Assembly (NCBI GenBank): GCA_016840085.1
Contig: JAEOTA010000088.1
Span: forward strand, 62,001-126,000
Source: Promethearchaeota archaeon
GTDB taxonomy: Archaea > Asgardarchaeota > Lokiarchaeia > Sigyniarchaeales > SOKP01
Length of the DNA stretch: 64,000 nucleotides
Direction of reading: 5' to 3'
The translations under genes and the position numbers were made by a program. The notes beneath the pieces are model-generated. The model was not told the origin of the DNA and made no database searches. It saw nothing but the letters and a program-made list of their open reading frames with translations. Positions 54,109-63,941 of the stretch are shown here, in pieces (position 1 is the stretch's first letter; every line of letters starts with the position of its first letter).

Positions 54109-55140
54109 ATGAGTTTATTAAAATATATAATTAGAAGAATTATAGTAATGATTCCTGTATTGTTCGGTGTATTAACCTTAACCTTTATACTTACTCGATT
54201 GATGCCTGACAACCCTGTCACTGCTCGATTAGCTGCTGCTGGAGTACATAACGCCGCACCAGAAGTCGTCCAACAGATGAAATGCCAACTTGGACTCTGT
54301 GATCCAATAATTATACAATATTTTCGATATATAGGCGAAGTATTTACTGGTCAGTGGGGAGTATCTGTGTCTATTGTCCACAATCAAGAAGTTTGGGATC
54401 TAGTAATGGGGAGGATGCCTTTAACAGTAGATTTAACACTATTTTCTATTGTAATTGCTTCATTTATAGGAATTAAGGCAGGAGTTTTTTCTGCAGTCCA
54501 TAGAAATAGAACACCTGATACTGTTGTTAGAGGCCTCGCTTTAGTAGGAGTGGCAATTCCAGTATTTTTTCTCGGAATGTTACTTCAATATACGCTAGGT
54601 TATCAATTACATTGGTTTGAACCAACGGGTTATCTAACTCCTACAAATCAAAATCCTCCATTTGTCACTGGTTTCATCTTGATTGATTCACTTTTATCGG
54701 GACAATGGTATTTAATTGGAGATTATTTATGGCATATGTTTCTACCTGTATTTTGTTTATCATTTATAATGCTGGCAGGGATAACAAGACAAACACGTTC
54801 CAGCATGCTGGAAGTGATGGAACAAGATTTTGTAAGAACAGCTAGAGCAAAAGGTTGTAAAGAAAAAGTAGTTATACATTCACACGCATTAAGAAATGCC
54901 CTTATTCCCACTGTAACTATTATTGGATTGAGTATTGCAGGTTTATTAGGGGGTGCAGTTCTAACTGAGGCCACCTTTGGTTTAAATGGAATGGGAAAAT
55001 TATTTATTGATGCTATTTTGCTCTCTGATTATTGGGTAATATCCGCATTGGTGTTTATGATAACAATCATCTTCATTGTAGCAAATTTATTTACAGATGT
55101 TATCTATGCAATACTAGATCCAAGAATAAGATACACATAA
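54109..55140 (+). CDS. Peptide ABC transporter permease, DppB-like
   Basis: A 343-residue permease of the binding-protein-dependent family. The N-terminus YIIRRIIVMIPVLFGVLTLTF is cut-out DppB style: a first membrane helix followed by a periplasmic-side loop, then five more helices. The EAA loop that docks the ATPase reads VRTARAKGCKEKVV with the helix after it. It pairs with the DppC-like protein encoded 21 bases downstream to form the membrane channel. A Shine-Dalgarno-like GAGGT (about 54098) precedes the start. Confidence 0.93.
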   Translation: MSLLKYIIRRIIVMIPVLFGVLTLTFILTRLMPDNPVTARLAAAGVHNAAPEVVQQMKCQLGLCDPIIIQYFRYIGEVFTGQWGVSVSIVHNQEVWDLVMGRMPLTVDLTLFSIVIASFIGIKAGVFSAVHRNRTPDTVVRGLALVGVAIPVFFLGMLLQYTLGYQLHWFEPTGYLTPTNQNPPFVTGFILIDSLLSGQWYLIGDYLWHMFLPVFCLSFIMLAGITRQTRSSMLEVMEQDFVRTARAKGCKEKVVIHSHALRNALIPTVTIIGLSIAGLLGGAVLTEATFGLNGMGKLFIDAILLSDYWVISALVFMITIIFIVANLFTDVIYAILDPRIRYT

Positions 55141-55161
55141 AGAAAAAAATAGGTAAAAAAA

Positions 55162-56169
55162 ATGGAAAAATCTTATGTAGTAGTAGAAGAAGAATTAGAA
55201 GAAGTGGAAGAGAAAGAAAAAATTATAAGAAATATTTTATCTTGGATTTCTAAGAATATTAAATTTCTTGTCCTTCCAGGATCTAGAATAGAAGAATTAT
55301 CAACTCGTCAATTCGAATATGAAAAAAATACTAGTAAAAGAAATCTAATACTACGATTAAAAAATCCATTGACTATTTTAGGGTTTTGTATCATCTTTTT
55401 TATTATAACTTTAGCTGTGTACGCACCATGGTTATCTCCTCAAAGTTTTGAAGATGCAATGCTACCTCATAGTGGTTCATGGAATCCTCCATCTCCAGAA
55501 CATCCTTTTGGACAGACAGTTATGGGGGGTGATATATTATCACGATTAATATGGGGCGCTAGGACTTCTTTAACAATCTCTTTACCATCGATTTCCATTA
55601 GTGTAAGTGGTGGTATAATATTAGGTGTTATTTCAGCATACTATGGTGGATGGGTTGATTCTATAATAATGAGGATCTGTGATATCTTTCTTGCTTTTCC
55701 AGCATTAGTTCTTTCATTAGTCCTTATAGGTATTTTGGGTCCCACTATTGAGGTCATTTTATTGGTGTGGGGATTTTTAGGAATTCCTATCTATGCAAGA
55801 CTGATTAGAGGTAGTGTTTTACAGGCTCGTGAACTTCCTTATATAGAGGCAGCTAGAGTTGCTGGTGCAGGAAGTTGGAGAATTATGTTTCGCCACATTT
55901 TACCTAACGTAATACAGCCGATTATTGTGTTTTTTACTTTTGATATTGGTGCTTATATCTTAGGTTTAGCAGGACTTTCTTTTCTTGGTATGAATCAATC
56001 TGTGTTGATTGAATGGGGAAATGATATTAGCGTGGCAAGAGAGAATCCTTATGATGCACCTTGGGCGGGTTTATGGCCTGGATTTATGATCTTCCTAACT
56101 GTTTTAGGTTTTATGTTAGTTGGTGATGGCTTAAGGGATGCTTTAGATCCACGATTGAAAAACTTATAA
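55162..56169 (+). CDS. Peptide ABC transporter permease, DppC-like
   Basis: A 335-residue second permease. An unusually long, Glu-rich cytoplasmic N-terminus (about 60 residues, EEELEEVEEKEK) precedes the OppC_N region (NPLTILGFCIIFFIITLAV) and five further helices. The EAA loop is EAARVAGAGSWRIMF. The fold and gene order identify it as the DppB partner. The acidic N-terminal extension has no known role; it might contact one of the ATPases. The ATPase genes follow after about 50 bases. Confidence 0.93.
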   Translation: MEKSYVVVEEELEEVEEKEKIIRNILSWISKNIKFLVLPGSRIEELSTRQFEYEKNTSKRNLILRLKNPLTILGFCIIFFIITLAVYAPWLSPQSFEDAMLPHSGSWNPPSPEHPFGQTVMGGDILSRLIWGARTSLTISLPSISISVSGGIILGVISAYYGGWVDSIIMRICDIFLAFPALVLSLVLIGILGPTIEVILLVWGFLGIPIYARLIRGSVLQARELPYIEAARVAGAGSWRIMFRHILPNVIQPIIVFFTFDIGAYILGLAGLSFLGMNQSVLIEWGNDISVARENPYDAPWAGLWPGFMIFLTVLGFMLVGDGLRDALDPRLKNL

Positions 56170-56221
56170 TTAAATCTTACATTTTTTTTTAATAATTTTA
56201 ACTATAGGAAAAAAGGGAATA

Positions 56222-57484
56222 ATGGAAATAGTAGAAAATGAGAAAGAAGCCGTAGCTACTGCTAAAATTGAATCAAAACCTTGGAAAAAATTACTCGAAG
56301 TTAAGAATTTAAAAACATATTTTTATACTGAAGAAGGTATAGTTAAAGCAGTTGATGGAGTAAATTTTGACATTTATGAGGATGAAGTCCTTGGTCTTGT
56401 TGGTGAAACAGGATGCGGTAAATCTGTTACAGCACTTTCAATTTTACAACTTGTAAGAGCCCCAGGTAAAATCATTGATGGAATAACCATCTTTAAAGGA
56501 GAGAATCTTTTAGAATTAAAGGAAAATGAGATGCGTGAGCGTCGTGGTAAGGACATTACTATGATCTTTCAAGATCCTTTAAATTCTCTCAATCCTGTAT
56601 TTACAGTCGGTAAACAAATTTCAGAGGTCTTCTTATTACATCAAGAAACAGATCTTAAAAGAGGACTTGATAATCGTTTATTAGAAAGAGCAAAAAAAAA
56701 AGAAGAAAAAAATAATTTAAAAGCATTACTTGAGGATGAAGAAAGCGGCTTATCAGAGGAAGAGAAGAACGAAATTAAAGCCAAAATTAAAGAGCTTAAA
56801 AAAGAAACAGCTCATATCCCCAAATTAGAAGAGATAAAATGGGAGTGGGCTGAAAAAATAATAACTGAAGTAGGGATTCCAGATGCAAGTGGAATATTAA
56901 AACGATATCCTCATGAATTAAGTGGCGGTATGAGACAACGTGTCATGATAGCTATGGCACTTTCATGTAATCCAGCACTTCTGATTGCAGATGAGCCTAC
57001 TACTGCTTTAGATGTTACAATTCAGGCTCAAATTCTTGATTTGATGAAAGGTTTGAAAGAAAGATTTAAAACTTCAATCCTTATTATAACTCACGACTTG
57101 GGAATTATAGCTGAATTGTGCGATAGAGTTGCTGTAATGTATAGTGGCAATATCGTTGAATATGCAACCGCAGAACATTTATTCCAAAATCCACGTCATC
57201 CATATACAATAGGATTGATTGGAGCGATTCCAAGTATAGAAAAAAAGGATCAAAAATTACAAACTATTCGAGGAATGGTCCCAAATCTCATTTATCCCCC
57301 ATCAGGTTGTAGATTCCATCCCAGATGTGATCATAGACTTGAAATTTGTGATAAAATCAAGCCACAATTAACTGAAATTGCTGATAGATATTTTGTGGCT
57401 TGCCATCTTTTTGATCCAAAGTATAAAGATTCACCTAAATATGTGTGGACTGAAGAAGAAAAAGAAGTTTCTTTGAGAGTATAA
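56222..57484 (+). CDS. Peptide ABC transporter ATP-binding protein, DppD-like
   Basis: A 420-residue ABC ATPase. Walker A GETGCGKS (about residues 60-67), the Q-loop FQDPLNSLNP, signature LSGGMRQR, Walker B LLIADEPTT and the switch His in ITHDLG are all intact. The oligopeptide-specific C-terminal region carries a cysteine cluster (GCRFHPRC ... CDK) that in relatives binds an iron-sulfur cluster. Between Q-loop and signature lies an extra charged coiled-coil insertion of about 70 residues (KKKEEKNNLK ... EEKNEIKAK), absent from typical DppD. It works with the next gene product. Confidence 0.93.
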   Translation: MEIVENEKEAVATAKIESKPWKKLLEVKNLKTYFYTEEGIVKAVDGVNFDIYEDEVLGLVGETGCGKSVTALSILQLVRAPGKIIDGITIFKGENLLELKENEMRERRGKDITMIFQDPLNSLNPVFTVGKQISEVFLLHQETDLKRGLDNRLLERAKKKEEKNNLKALLEDEESGLSEEEKNEIKAKIKELKKETAHIPKLEEIKWEWAEKIITEVGIPDASGILKRYPHELSGGMRQRVMIAMALSCNPALLIADEPTTALDVTIQAQILDLMKGLKERFKTSILIITHDLGIIAELCDRVAVMYSGNIVEYATAEHLFQNPRHPYTIGLIGAIPSIEKKDQKLQTIRGMVPNLIYPPSGCRFHPRCDHRLEICDKIKPQLTEIADRYFVACHLFDPKYKDSPKYVWTEEEKEVSLRV

Positions 57485-57525
57485 AATTGAAAATTCAATA
57501 TTAATTACCAAAAAAATTGTCTAAA

Positions 57526-58785
57526 ATGACTGTTCCAGAATTAAAGACTAAAAAAACTGAATTAGGAAAAACAAGAAAGTATAATAATAAACGAGATGCG
57601 ATAATAACCGTAAAGAATCTTAAGACGTATTATCCTATATATGGAGGAATGTTCAAGCGTAAAGTAGGGGAAGTCAAAGCTGTTGATGGTGTCACATTTA
57701 ATTTTTATAGAAATGAAACTTTAGGATTAGTTGGAGAGAGTGGTTGCGGAAAGACAACAATTGGGAATACAATTTTAAGATTAGTACCAAATACCGATGG
57801 AGAGATTTATTATGAAGACCTGAGAATTGATCCAAGAAAAGTACAAGGATTACTTGAACGATGGATAAGTAGATATAAGACTTTAGTACTCTATGCAATT
57901 CCAGGAATCTATGAAAAAAATAAAGAAAAATTTGAAAAGTGGATGTCTAGATTACCCTCATTTCTCTATAAACGATATAAAAGGCTTAAAATTGATATTA
58001 AAATACTTCAGAGAGATTTTCTTGTAGGTAAATTTATCCGTAAAAGAATTCAAATGGTTTTTCAAGATCCAGATGCATCCTTAAATCCTAGGTGGAAAGT
58101 AGTAAATATTATCGGTGAACCCCTCAAAATATTGGAAGGAATTACTAAAAAAAGAAAAATTCGAGCAAGGGTTTTAGAACTCCTTCAAACAGTATCTATG
58201 AAGCCTGAACACTTGGATCGATATCCCCATGAATTTTCGGGGGGACAAAAGCAGAGAATAGTGATTGCTAGGGCTTTGGCATGTAATCCTGAAGTAATTA
58301 TCTTAGATGAGCCCACTTCTGCTCTTGATGTGTCCGTGCAGGCTCAAATATTGAATTTATTAAAAGAACTTCAAAAAGAATTTGATCTTTCATTTCTCTT
58401 TATTACTCATGATCTTAGTGTTGTACAACATATTGCTGACAGAATCGCAGTAATGTATTTAGGCAAATTTGTCGAAACTGGAGCGGTAGATGAGGTATTT
58501 TATAATCCGTCTCATCCATATACTAAAGCATTATTGTCTGCACGACCTACATTCGATCCTACTTCAAAAACAAACAGAATTATTTTAGAAGGCGATGTTC
58601 CAAGCCCTATTAATCCACCAGAAGGATGTCCGTTTCATCCAAGATGTCCTGAAAAAGACAAACATATCGGCTGTGGTGTTGAAAATCCAAGGAAAATTCA
58701 TTTAGGTGGAGACCATTATATAGTATGTCTACCATTTAAGGATGAGAAAAAATCCTATGAAGGCATGGAATATATATCAGATTAA
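57526..58785 (+). CDS. Peptide ABC transporter ATP-binding protein, DppF-like
   Basis: About 419 residues; ATG 57526 is preferred over the TTG nine bases earlier. Walker A GESGCGKTT, Q-loop FQDPDASLNP, signature FSGGQKQR, Walker B VIILDEPTS and the His switch ITHDLS are complete. An insertion of about 70 residues between Walker A and the Q-loop is rich in basic residues (RWISRYKTLV ... KRYKRLKID) and longer than in usual DppF. The C-terminus has the cysteine-containing CPFHPRCPEKD segment of oligopeptide ATPases. It is the last gene of the operon and ends before a double T-run. Confidence 0.93.
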   Translation: MTVPELKTKKTELGKTRKYNNKRDAIITVKNLKTYYPIYGGMFKRKVGEVKAVDGVTFNFYRNETLGLVGESGCGKTTIGNTILRLVPNTDGEIYYEDLRIDPRKVQGLLERWISRYKTLVLYAIPGIYEKNKEKFEKWMSRLPSFLYKRYKRLKIDIKILQRDFLVGKFIRKRIQMVFQDPDASLNPRWKVVNIIGEPLKILEGITKKRKIRARVLELLQTVSMKPEHLDRYPHEFSGGQKQRIVIARALACNPEVIILDEPTSALDVSVQAQILNLLKELQKEFDLSFLFITHDLSVVQHIADRIAVMYLGKFVETGAVDEVFYNPSHPYTKALLSARPTFDPTSKTNRIILEGDVPSPINPPEGCPFHPRCPEKDKHIGCGVENPRKIHLGGDHYIVCLPFKDEKKSYEGMEYISD

Positions 58786-58798
58786 ATAAATTCAAATC

Positions 58799-58817
58799 TT
58801 TTTTTCGATTTTTTTTT
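58799..58817 (+). terminator. Double oligo-T terminator after the transporter operon
   Basis: Runs of seven T (58799-58805) and nine T (58809-58817), 14 bases after the last stop, fit an archaeal intrinsic terminator. Confidence 0.6.
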
Positions 58818-58930
58818 ATATATCTATATCATATCAATAATTCTTATTTCTAATTATAAATTTCAATAATTAACATATTGAAATAATTCAATTATATGAT
58901 ATTAAAATAACATATTCTTTTTCTCATAAA

Positions 58931-60100
58931 ATGACACGAAAGAATTCTCAAATATTCATAATTAAAACAACACCTAAAACAATTTTGAAGGATTACCAGA
59001 AATTAATGCACATGGCCAATTATCAACAATATTATGATAAAAATAGCAAAATTATTCTTAAATTAAACTTGAGTTGGTCAAAGTTTTTTCCTGCTTGTTC
59101 TAGCCCACCATGGCAAGTTGAAGGTGTGCTTAAAACAATGGTTGAGGATGGTTATGATTCGAAGAAAATCTATGGTGCTGAAAATAGAACTGTTGTTACA
59201 AATATTGAAAGAGGTTTAAAAGGAAATAAGTGGAATCCAATCATTAAAAAATACGGTGTTTGGTTTGTGCCTTTAACTAGGATTCCATTTGTTCCATATG
59301 ATACTTTAAGACCTAAATTTTTAACATTGAAAAATAAAAAATTATTCGTATTAGATACTAAAATTTTTCCAGAGGGTTTTAGAATACCTAAATTTTACGT
59401 AGGGAAACCAATAATACACCTCCCTACAATGAAAACCCATGGACATACTGGAGCAGTAGGGGGAAGTTTAAAACATACAAAAGAAGAATTAAAACATGGT
59501 GGTATTACTTGTGCTATGAAAAATGCATTTGGTGGGCTATTAACAACAAGAAGGCATTTTTCGCATCAATTTATGTCCGAAGTTTTAGTTGATCTATTAA
59601 TTATTCAAAAACAAATTCATCCTCGTATATTCGCGGTTGTTGACGGAACTGTATGTGGGGATGGAGCAGGTCCTCGAATAATGATTCCTCGAATAAAGAA
59701 TTATTTACTCGCGGGGTATGATCAAGTTGCTGTTGATACAATTGTTGCTAAAATGATGGGGTTTGAACCATTAAAATTGCCTGCCATAAAACTCGCACAT
59801 GATGAAGGTTTAGGATGTGGAGATTTCGATCAAATTGAAATAATAGGAGAAGATATATCAAATTTAAATTGGAATTTCAAAGTTAAACGTAGTATAGTTA
59901 TTTGGGGAGATCAAATGGTACGAAAAGGGCCATTACAATTTCTTTATCCCTTATTTCGAAGCGATCTCTTTTTTTTAGGGCCGACTTATGCTTCTATGAT
60001 ATACCATGATATGTTTTGGTATCCTATAATTGGCAAGCACAGAATAAAGAAATTCTATCGTACAGAATGGGGTAAAATATTCAAAAATTATGAAAAATAA
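58931..60100 (+). CDS. DUF362 family protein
   Basis: A 389-residue protein with the DUF362 core: LPTMKTHGHTGAVGGSLKH, CAMKNAFGGL, the VVDGTVCGDGAGPR loop and a DxxAVDTIVAKMMGFEP segment. Other members are often fused to ferredoxin domains; here there is none, although CGDGAGPR and LGCGDFD cysteines are present. The biochemical role is not established as far as I know. It has its own 145-base upstream region after the transporter terminator and converges with tlyA. Assignment to the family is sound, function open. Confidence 0.85.
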   Translation: MTRKNSQIFIIKTTPKTILKDYQKLMHMANYQQYYDKNSKIILKLNLSWSKFFPACSSPPWQVEGVLKTMVEDGYDSKKIYGAENRTVVTNIERGLKGNKWNPIIKKYGVWFVPLTRIPFVPYDTLRPKFLTLKNKKLFVLDTKIFPEGFRIPKFYVGKPIIHLPTMKTHGHTGAVGGSLKHTKEELKHGGITCAMKNAFGGLLTTRRHFSHQFMSEVLVDLLIIQKQIHPRIFAVVDGTVCGDGAGPRIMIPRIKNYLLAGYDQVAVDTIVAKMMGFEPLKLPAIKLAHDEGLGCGDFDQIEIIGEDISNLNWNFKVKRSIVIWGDQMVRKGPLQFLYPLFRSDLFFLGPTYASMIYHDMFWYPIIGKHRIKKFYRTEWGKIFKNYEK

Positions 60101-60123
60101 TTTGGATCCAACTAATTATTGTG

Positions 60124-60930
60124 TTAGTTGTACCTTACAAAATGATTTAATTTTAAGATGTTTTTTATTTTCTTTTTAAAATCAAAGATTAAGCCAGATT
60201 CTTTCAGCTTTAAATGAATAAAAAATTCGATTGAGCCCTCTTTGCCTAATAGAGGTGATTTAATAACTTCATATGGATAAAATTGATTTTTAATACTCCA
60301 TTGAATTAAATCATTGAGGATTTGAAAAAGTTTTATAGGATCCTCTATATTATCAAATCTACCTTTATTTTGGAATTCAGTCTCAAAAATCGGTTTTACT
60401 AAAACAATAATATCACCACTATTTTTTAGTAGATTCTTTATATTTGGAAGGATTGCTTTTAATGACGTGAATGTAACATCAATAGTACATATATCCGCCC
60501 TTTCTTCAATATTTAAAGAATTACGAGCATCTGCACCCAATATTGGAATTACTTTCCCTTTCATTTTCTCGCAACTTAATGATGGGTGGAGTAGATCAGT
60601 AGCAGTGTCAATAGCATAAACTTTTTTTGCTCCATGTTTTATCAAACAATCTGTAAATCCACCTACTGATGCTCCAATATCTATACATATTTTACACTCA
60701 ACTGGAACAGAAAAATCTCTTAATGCTGCTTCTAATTTTAATCCTCCGCGACCAACATAAGGAAATCTCTTCGTTAACTGAATTTTAAGAGAATTATCTA
60801 TTCTTCTTCCTGGTTTCACTATTTTTTTTCCACTAACGAATACATAACCACTCTTTATTAACCATTGTGCTTTTGTTCTGCTTTCTACTAATCTTCTTTC
60901 TACTAACAGAATATCAATTCTTTCTTTCAT
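60124..60930 (-). CDS. tlyA: TlyA-like S4/FtsJ rRNA methyltransferase
   Basis: A 268-residue protein with an N-terminal S4 RNA-binding domain (about 1-60, RIDILLVERRLVESRTKAQ) and an FtsJ-like SAM methyltransferase domain (from about 78). The SAM-binding motif is CIDIGASVGGFTDCL, followed by GRGGLKLEAAL upstream of it and a Lys in VLVKPIFE. In bacteria TlyA 2'-O-methylates ribose in rRNA. The family is mainly bacterial, so presence here suggests transfer. The neighbouring acyltransferase gene starts 17 bases upstream on the same strand, a probable but functionally unclear operon. Confidence 0.9.
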   Translation of the reverse strand: MKERIDILLVERRLVESRTKAQWLIKSGYVFVSGKKIVKPGRRIDNSLKIQLTKRFPYVGRGGLKLEAALRDFSVPVECKICIDIGASVGGFTDCLIKHGAKKVYAIDTATDLLHPSLSCEKMKGKVIPILGADARNSLNIEERADICTIDVTFTSLKAILPNIKNLLKNSGDIIVLVKPIFETEFQNKGRFDNIEDPIKLFQILNDLIQWSIKNQFYPYEVIKSPLLGKEGSIEFFIHLKLKESGLIFDFKKKIKNILKLNHFVRYN

Positions 60931-60947
60931 TGATTAAGTTTTATTCC

Positions 60948-62045
60948 TTATCTTTTATTTATTCTCTCTTCAATTTTCATTGTGATTCCGAGACTTAATT
61001 TACTAATTTGAACTTTTATTGATGCTGTTCCCTCCCAAATTTTATAGATAGCTCTTAAAATCAACCCTATAAAAATAAATGCCCCAAGAACAAAAAACCA
61101 GATATTAAAAACATTTAATTGATGTAAAAATAAAAAATAAAGTAGATTATGAGCTAAATAAATAGTAAGAGAATAGTATGAATAATAAAATAGAAATTTA
61201 TAACTTTTTGTTGTTTCTATAATCTCAAATTTTTCAAACAATATTAAAATAGAAATTAAAAGAACATTTATTCCTAAAGAATAGATTATCCATGATAGAC
61301 TCTCTCGTATTAAAAAATCTGGGAATGAATATAAAACACCAACAATTATTAAGAGAATTCCAACAATCATTGAGGGTGCTAAAAATTCTTTCTTAATTAT
61401 ACTTCTTTTATTACCATTCATTAATACTGTGTCAAAAATAATATCTCCAATAACAGTTCCAAATAGAAAAAAAGGAAAAAATATTATTATTGGATCTAGA
61501 TGAATATCATTATATAAAATATGAAATAATAATCCATATATATTTGAATCACCCTGATAGGGTGTCAATAATAAAACAATAAATAGATGTGCGATAAGAA
61601 TCATTATTGCAATTAAGATTCTAAAGAATTTTGGAGTTTTTAAAAGTGGCCAAGCTAAAAAAAGTGATATTGCTACGGTTAATAAAAAAAACCATGTCCA
61701 AACCATAGAAGGATCTTTTAGACTTATTGCAACTGCTGAATTATAAATCAAAGCAATGATTAATATGAAAAATGCTCGAAAAAGATATGAATTTCTTATC
61801 ATTCTATAGTTATAAGTTTCTGATCTCTCTGCTTTAATTAATCTCTTTCTGTATGATAATGATGTACTTATTCCTGATATAAATAAAAATCCAGTAGCTC
61901 CGATAGGATCTAAAATTCTTATCATAATTGATTTCAACCAAATATATTCAGATTTCAACCACCAATCAAATAAATGGTTTAAAACCATCCAAGCCATACA
62001 TAACCCGCGAAAAATATCAATACTCTTTAATCTTTTAAGTTCCAT
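60948..62045 (-). CDS. HGSNAT/DUF1624-like membrane acyltransferase
   Basis: A 365-residue polytopic membrane protein with about ten helices. The start RLKSIDIFRGLCMAWMVLNHLFDW matches the heparan-alpha-glucosaminide N-acetyltransferase/DUF1624 signature (SID-x-x-RG ... M-x-x-x-H), including the putative catalytic His in the first helix. Relatives carry acetyl groups across membranes to sugars. The sugar substrate is unknown; the window's glycan genes would provide candidates. It sits 17 bases upstream of tlyA on the same strand. Confidence 0.82.
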   Translation of the reverse strand: MELKRLKSIDIFRGLCMAWMVLNHLFDWWLKSEYIWLKSIMIRILDPIGATGFLFISGISTSLSYRKRLIKAERSETYNYRMIRNSYLFRAFFILIIALIYNSAVAISLKDPSMVWTWFFLLTVAISLFLAWPLLKTPKFFRILIAIMILIAHLFIVLLLTPYQGDSNIYGLLFHILYNDIHLDPIIIFFPFFLFGTVIGDIIFDTVLMNGNKRSIIKKEFLAPSMIVGILLIIVGVLYSFPDFLIRESLSWIIYSLGINVLLISILILFEKFEIIETTKSYKFLFYYSYYSLTIYLAHNLLYFLFLHQLNVFNIWFFVLGAFIFIGLILRAIYKIWEGTASIKVQISKLSLGITMKIEERINKR

Positions 62046-62127
62046 AATAATATTTTTTTTATTTTCTCTAGGATCTTGAATTCTATAAGTAAATCATTTC
62101 AAATTGAGAATCTATTATTCTTATTTC

Positions 62128-62964
62128 TTATCTTATCGATTCATATGATAAATTAAGAGGTATTTCATTATCTAATATCTTTTTTATTATATTTTTTAAA
62201 TCTAATGGAAAATCCCTAATTTTTTTGAAATTATTTTCAGAATTAAATTTAATATCTGAATTTTGTAATTTGAACTGTTTAAGAATATTAAAATAATTTG
62301 ATTCATTTACTTCAACTCCATGCCTTAGAGCCAAAATCAATGCTGAAATTTCATGTTTTGAAATTCTTTTATTTTTAAGTTGTAATTTCAATTTCGAGGA
62401 TTTAGATTCGTCAATTAAAAAAACCTTCATATTTTTCCTATTTTTAAAAACACTATAGATTTCCTTTATTAATTCTATAGTTATTGATAACACACCACTC
62501 CCAAATTTGAAGGTTAATTCTAAGACATTTGAATTCTCATTTTGAAAGCAATTTACATAATTTTTGATAACTTCAACAAATTCTCTTTTTTCATAAAGTG
62601 TCTGAGACATTAAATAAAAATCATCTAAGAAAACGATAATCCCTACATATTTCGAACCAGGATCAATAGAAAAGATTAAATGTGAATATGATTCTTTATA
62701 ACCTATTCGATAAGCAGCTAATACCTTTAAAATGTAATTTTTGAAACTAATCTTTTCAGAATAAGGTAGAAATTTTAAATTTTTATAAGAATTTTTAATA
62801 TCGGAAATTTCACCTAATGTAGTAAGGATTAAGGATGAAATGTCTGGAAATTTAGTTCTTGTATTCAAAATCGTGAATTTAATACCAAGGTGCTTTAATT
62901 CCTTATTTAATCTGTAGAAAAAATTTAGGTTTTCTGTGTATATATATAAGGTTTTATTTCTCAA
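62128..62964 (-). CDS. RuvC/RNase H-fold protein, putative resolvase-like nuclease
   Basis: A 278-residue protein. The core (about 95-215) follows the RuvC order: first strand FSIDPGSKYVGI with D101, like GIDPG in RuvC; a second acidic residue E149 in VLELTFKFGSG; and a final helix RISKHEISALILALRHG (E205), in the place where RuvC has DAADALAIA. The first 90 residues and the C-terminal tail are not recognised. The arrangement suggests a metal-dependent structure-specific nuclease. It is divergent from a RadB-like gene with only 43 bases between, so the two probably share a promoter region and a recombination role. It is not archaeal Hjc, which has another fold. Confidence 0.55.
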   Translation of the reverse strand: MRNKTLYIYTENLNFFYRLNKELKHLGIKFTILNTRTKFPDISSLILTTLGEISDIKNSYKNLKFLPYSEKISFKNYILKVLAAYRIGYKESYSHLIFSIDPGSKYVGIIVFLDDFYLMSQTLYEKREFVEVIKNYVNCFQNENSNVLELTFKFGSGVLSITIELIKEIYSVFKNRKNMKVFLIDESKSSKLKLQLKNKRISKHEISALILALRHGVEVNESNYFNILKQFKLQNSDIKFNSENNFKKIRDFPLDLKNIIKKILDNEIPLNLSYESIR

Positions 62965-63007
62965 ATTATAATTATAAATATTAGATAAAATTAATAACTT
63001 TTAATTA

Positions 63008-63694
63008 ATGAAATTTCCAACCTTAAGATTAAATACTTATTTTAATAAATTAGATTTTTCTGAAGGTGTTATTTCTGTTTGGGGTGATTTTGGTGTAGGA
63101 AAAACCACATTTGCACTCCAAACAGCATTTAATAATACTAAAAATAGAAACAAAATCCTCTTTTTTTATACTAAACCTAATTTCCCTACAGAAAAGATTA
63201 TTGCCCTTTCTAAAAACTCAAAACAATTACTTGATAAAATTATCTTTATAACACCCACAAATTTTAATGATTTGTATAAAACTATTTTTAATTTAGAATT
63301 TGTATTTTTAGAACATCTTAAAAATAACAGGAATCAATTTAAATTAATTATCATTGACTCAATTACAGATCTCTATCGATTAGAATTAAATAGGGAGAAA
63401 AAAGAAAAAAATTACAGTTTAAATTATCATTTGAATCAAATATTAGCAAATTTGTTTTATATCAATAAAACATACAAAATTGAAATTTTAATCATTAATG
63501 AAATAAGTAGAAAAACTTTAAATGATCATATTGTTGAAGTCCAAGCAGGTGGAAAAGTTATGGAATACTGGATTTCATATAATATAAAAATAAATAGAAC
63601 TGAAAAGCTCAACCAGAGAAAATTCATAATGAGAAAAGGAGAAAAAATAATATTAGAATTTATTGCAAATTTAACTAATAATGGTTTTGAATAA
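63008..63694 (+). CDS. RadB/KaiC-like RecA-fold ATPase
   Basis: A 228-residue RecA-superfamily ATPase without the N-terminal DNA-binding domain of RadA. Walker A is GDFGVGKTT (26-34), Walker B LIIIDSITDLY (D117), then HLNQILANLFYI and a sensor-like INEIS. Size and order fit RadB, the archaeal Rad51 paralogue; some KaiC-like single-domain proteins look alike. The C-terminal strands (KINRTEKLNQRKFIMRKGE) match RecA-fold endings. It is divergently paired with the RuvC-fold gene. Expected role is accessory to recombination or repair. Confidence 0.8.
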   Translation: MKFPTLRLNTYFNKLDFSEGVISVWGDFGVGKTTFALQTAFNNTKNRNKILFFYTKPNFPTEKIIALSKNSKQLLDKIIFITPTNFNDLYKTIFNLEFVFLEHLKNNRNQFKLIIIDSITDLYRLELNREKKEKNYSLNYHLNQILANLFYINKTYKIEILIINEISRKTLNDHIVEVQAGGKVMEYWISYNIKINRTEKLNQRKFIMRKGEKIILEFIANLTNNGFE

Positions 63695-63941
63695 CCTGAA
63701 GATAAAATAAACTAGAGAATCAAACATTTTTTTAAACCAATAATTTACCACCTCAATTTTTTCATTAGCTCTAAAGTGTAATTGAACTTAATTTAAATTC
63801 TAATTTAGAAGGTAGGCTTTAATGATCTTTAACTATTATTTTTATAAAAAATCTTAACATTATTATACATGATTTATTTAAATCAAATATTCAACTAGTA
63901 TAATATTTATGTTTATCTTAAGATTTTACTAATATAAAAAA
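63695..63941. other. AT-rich intergenic region at the right end
   Basis: These 247 bases hold no recognised gene or repeat. The last 60 bases contain TATA-like stretches (for example AGTATAATATTTATG near 63897-63911) that could drive the gene starting at 63942. Confidence 0.35.
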
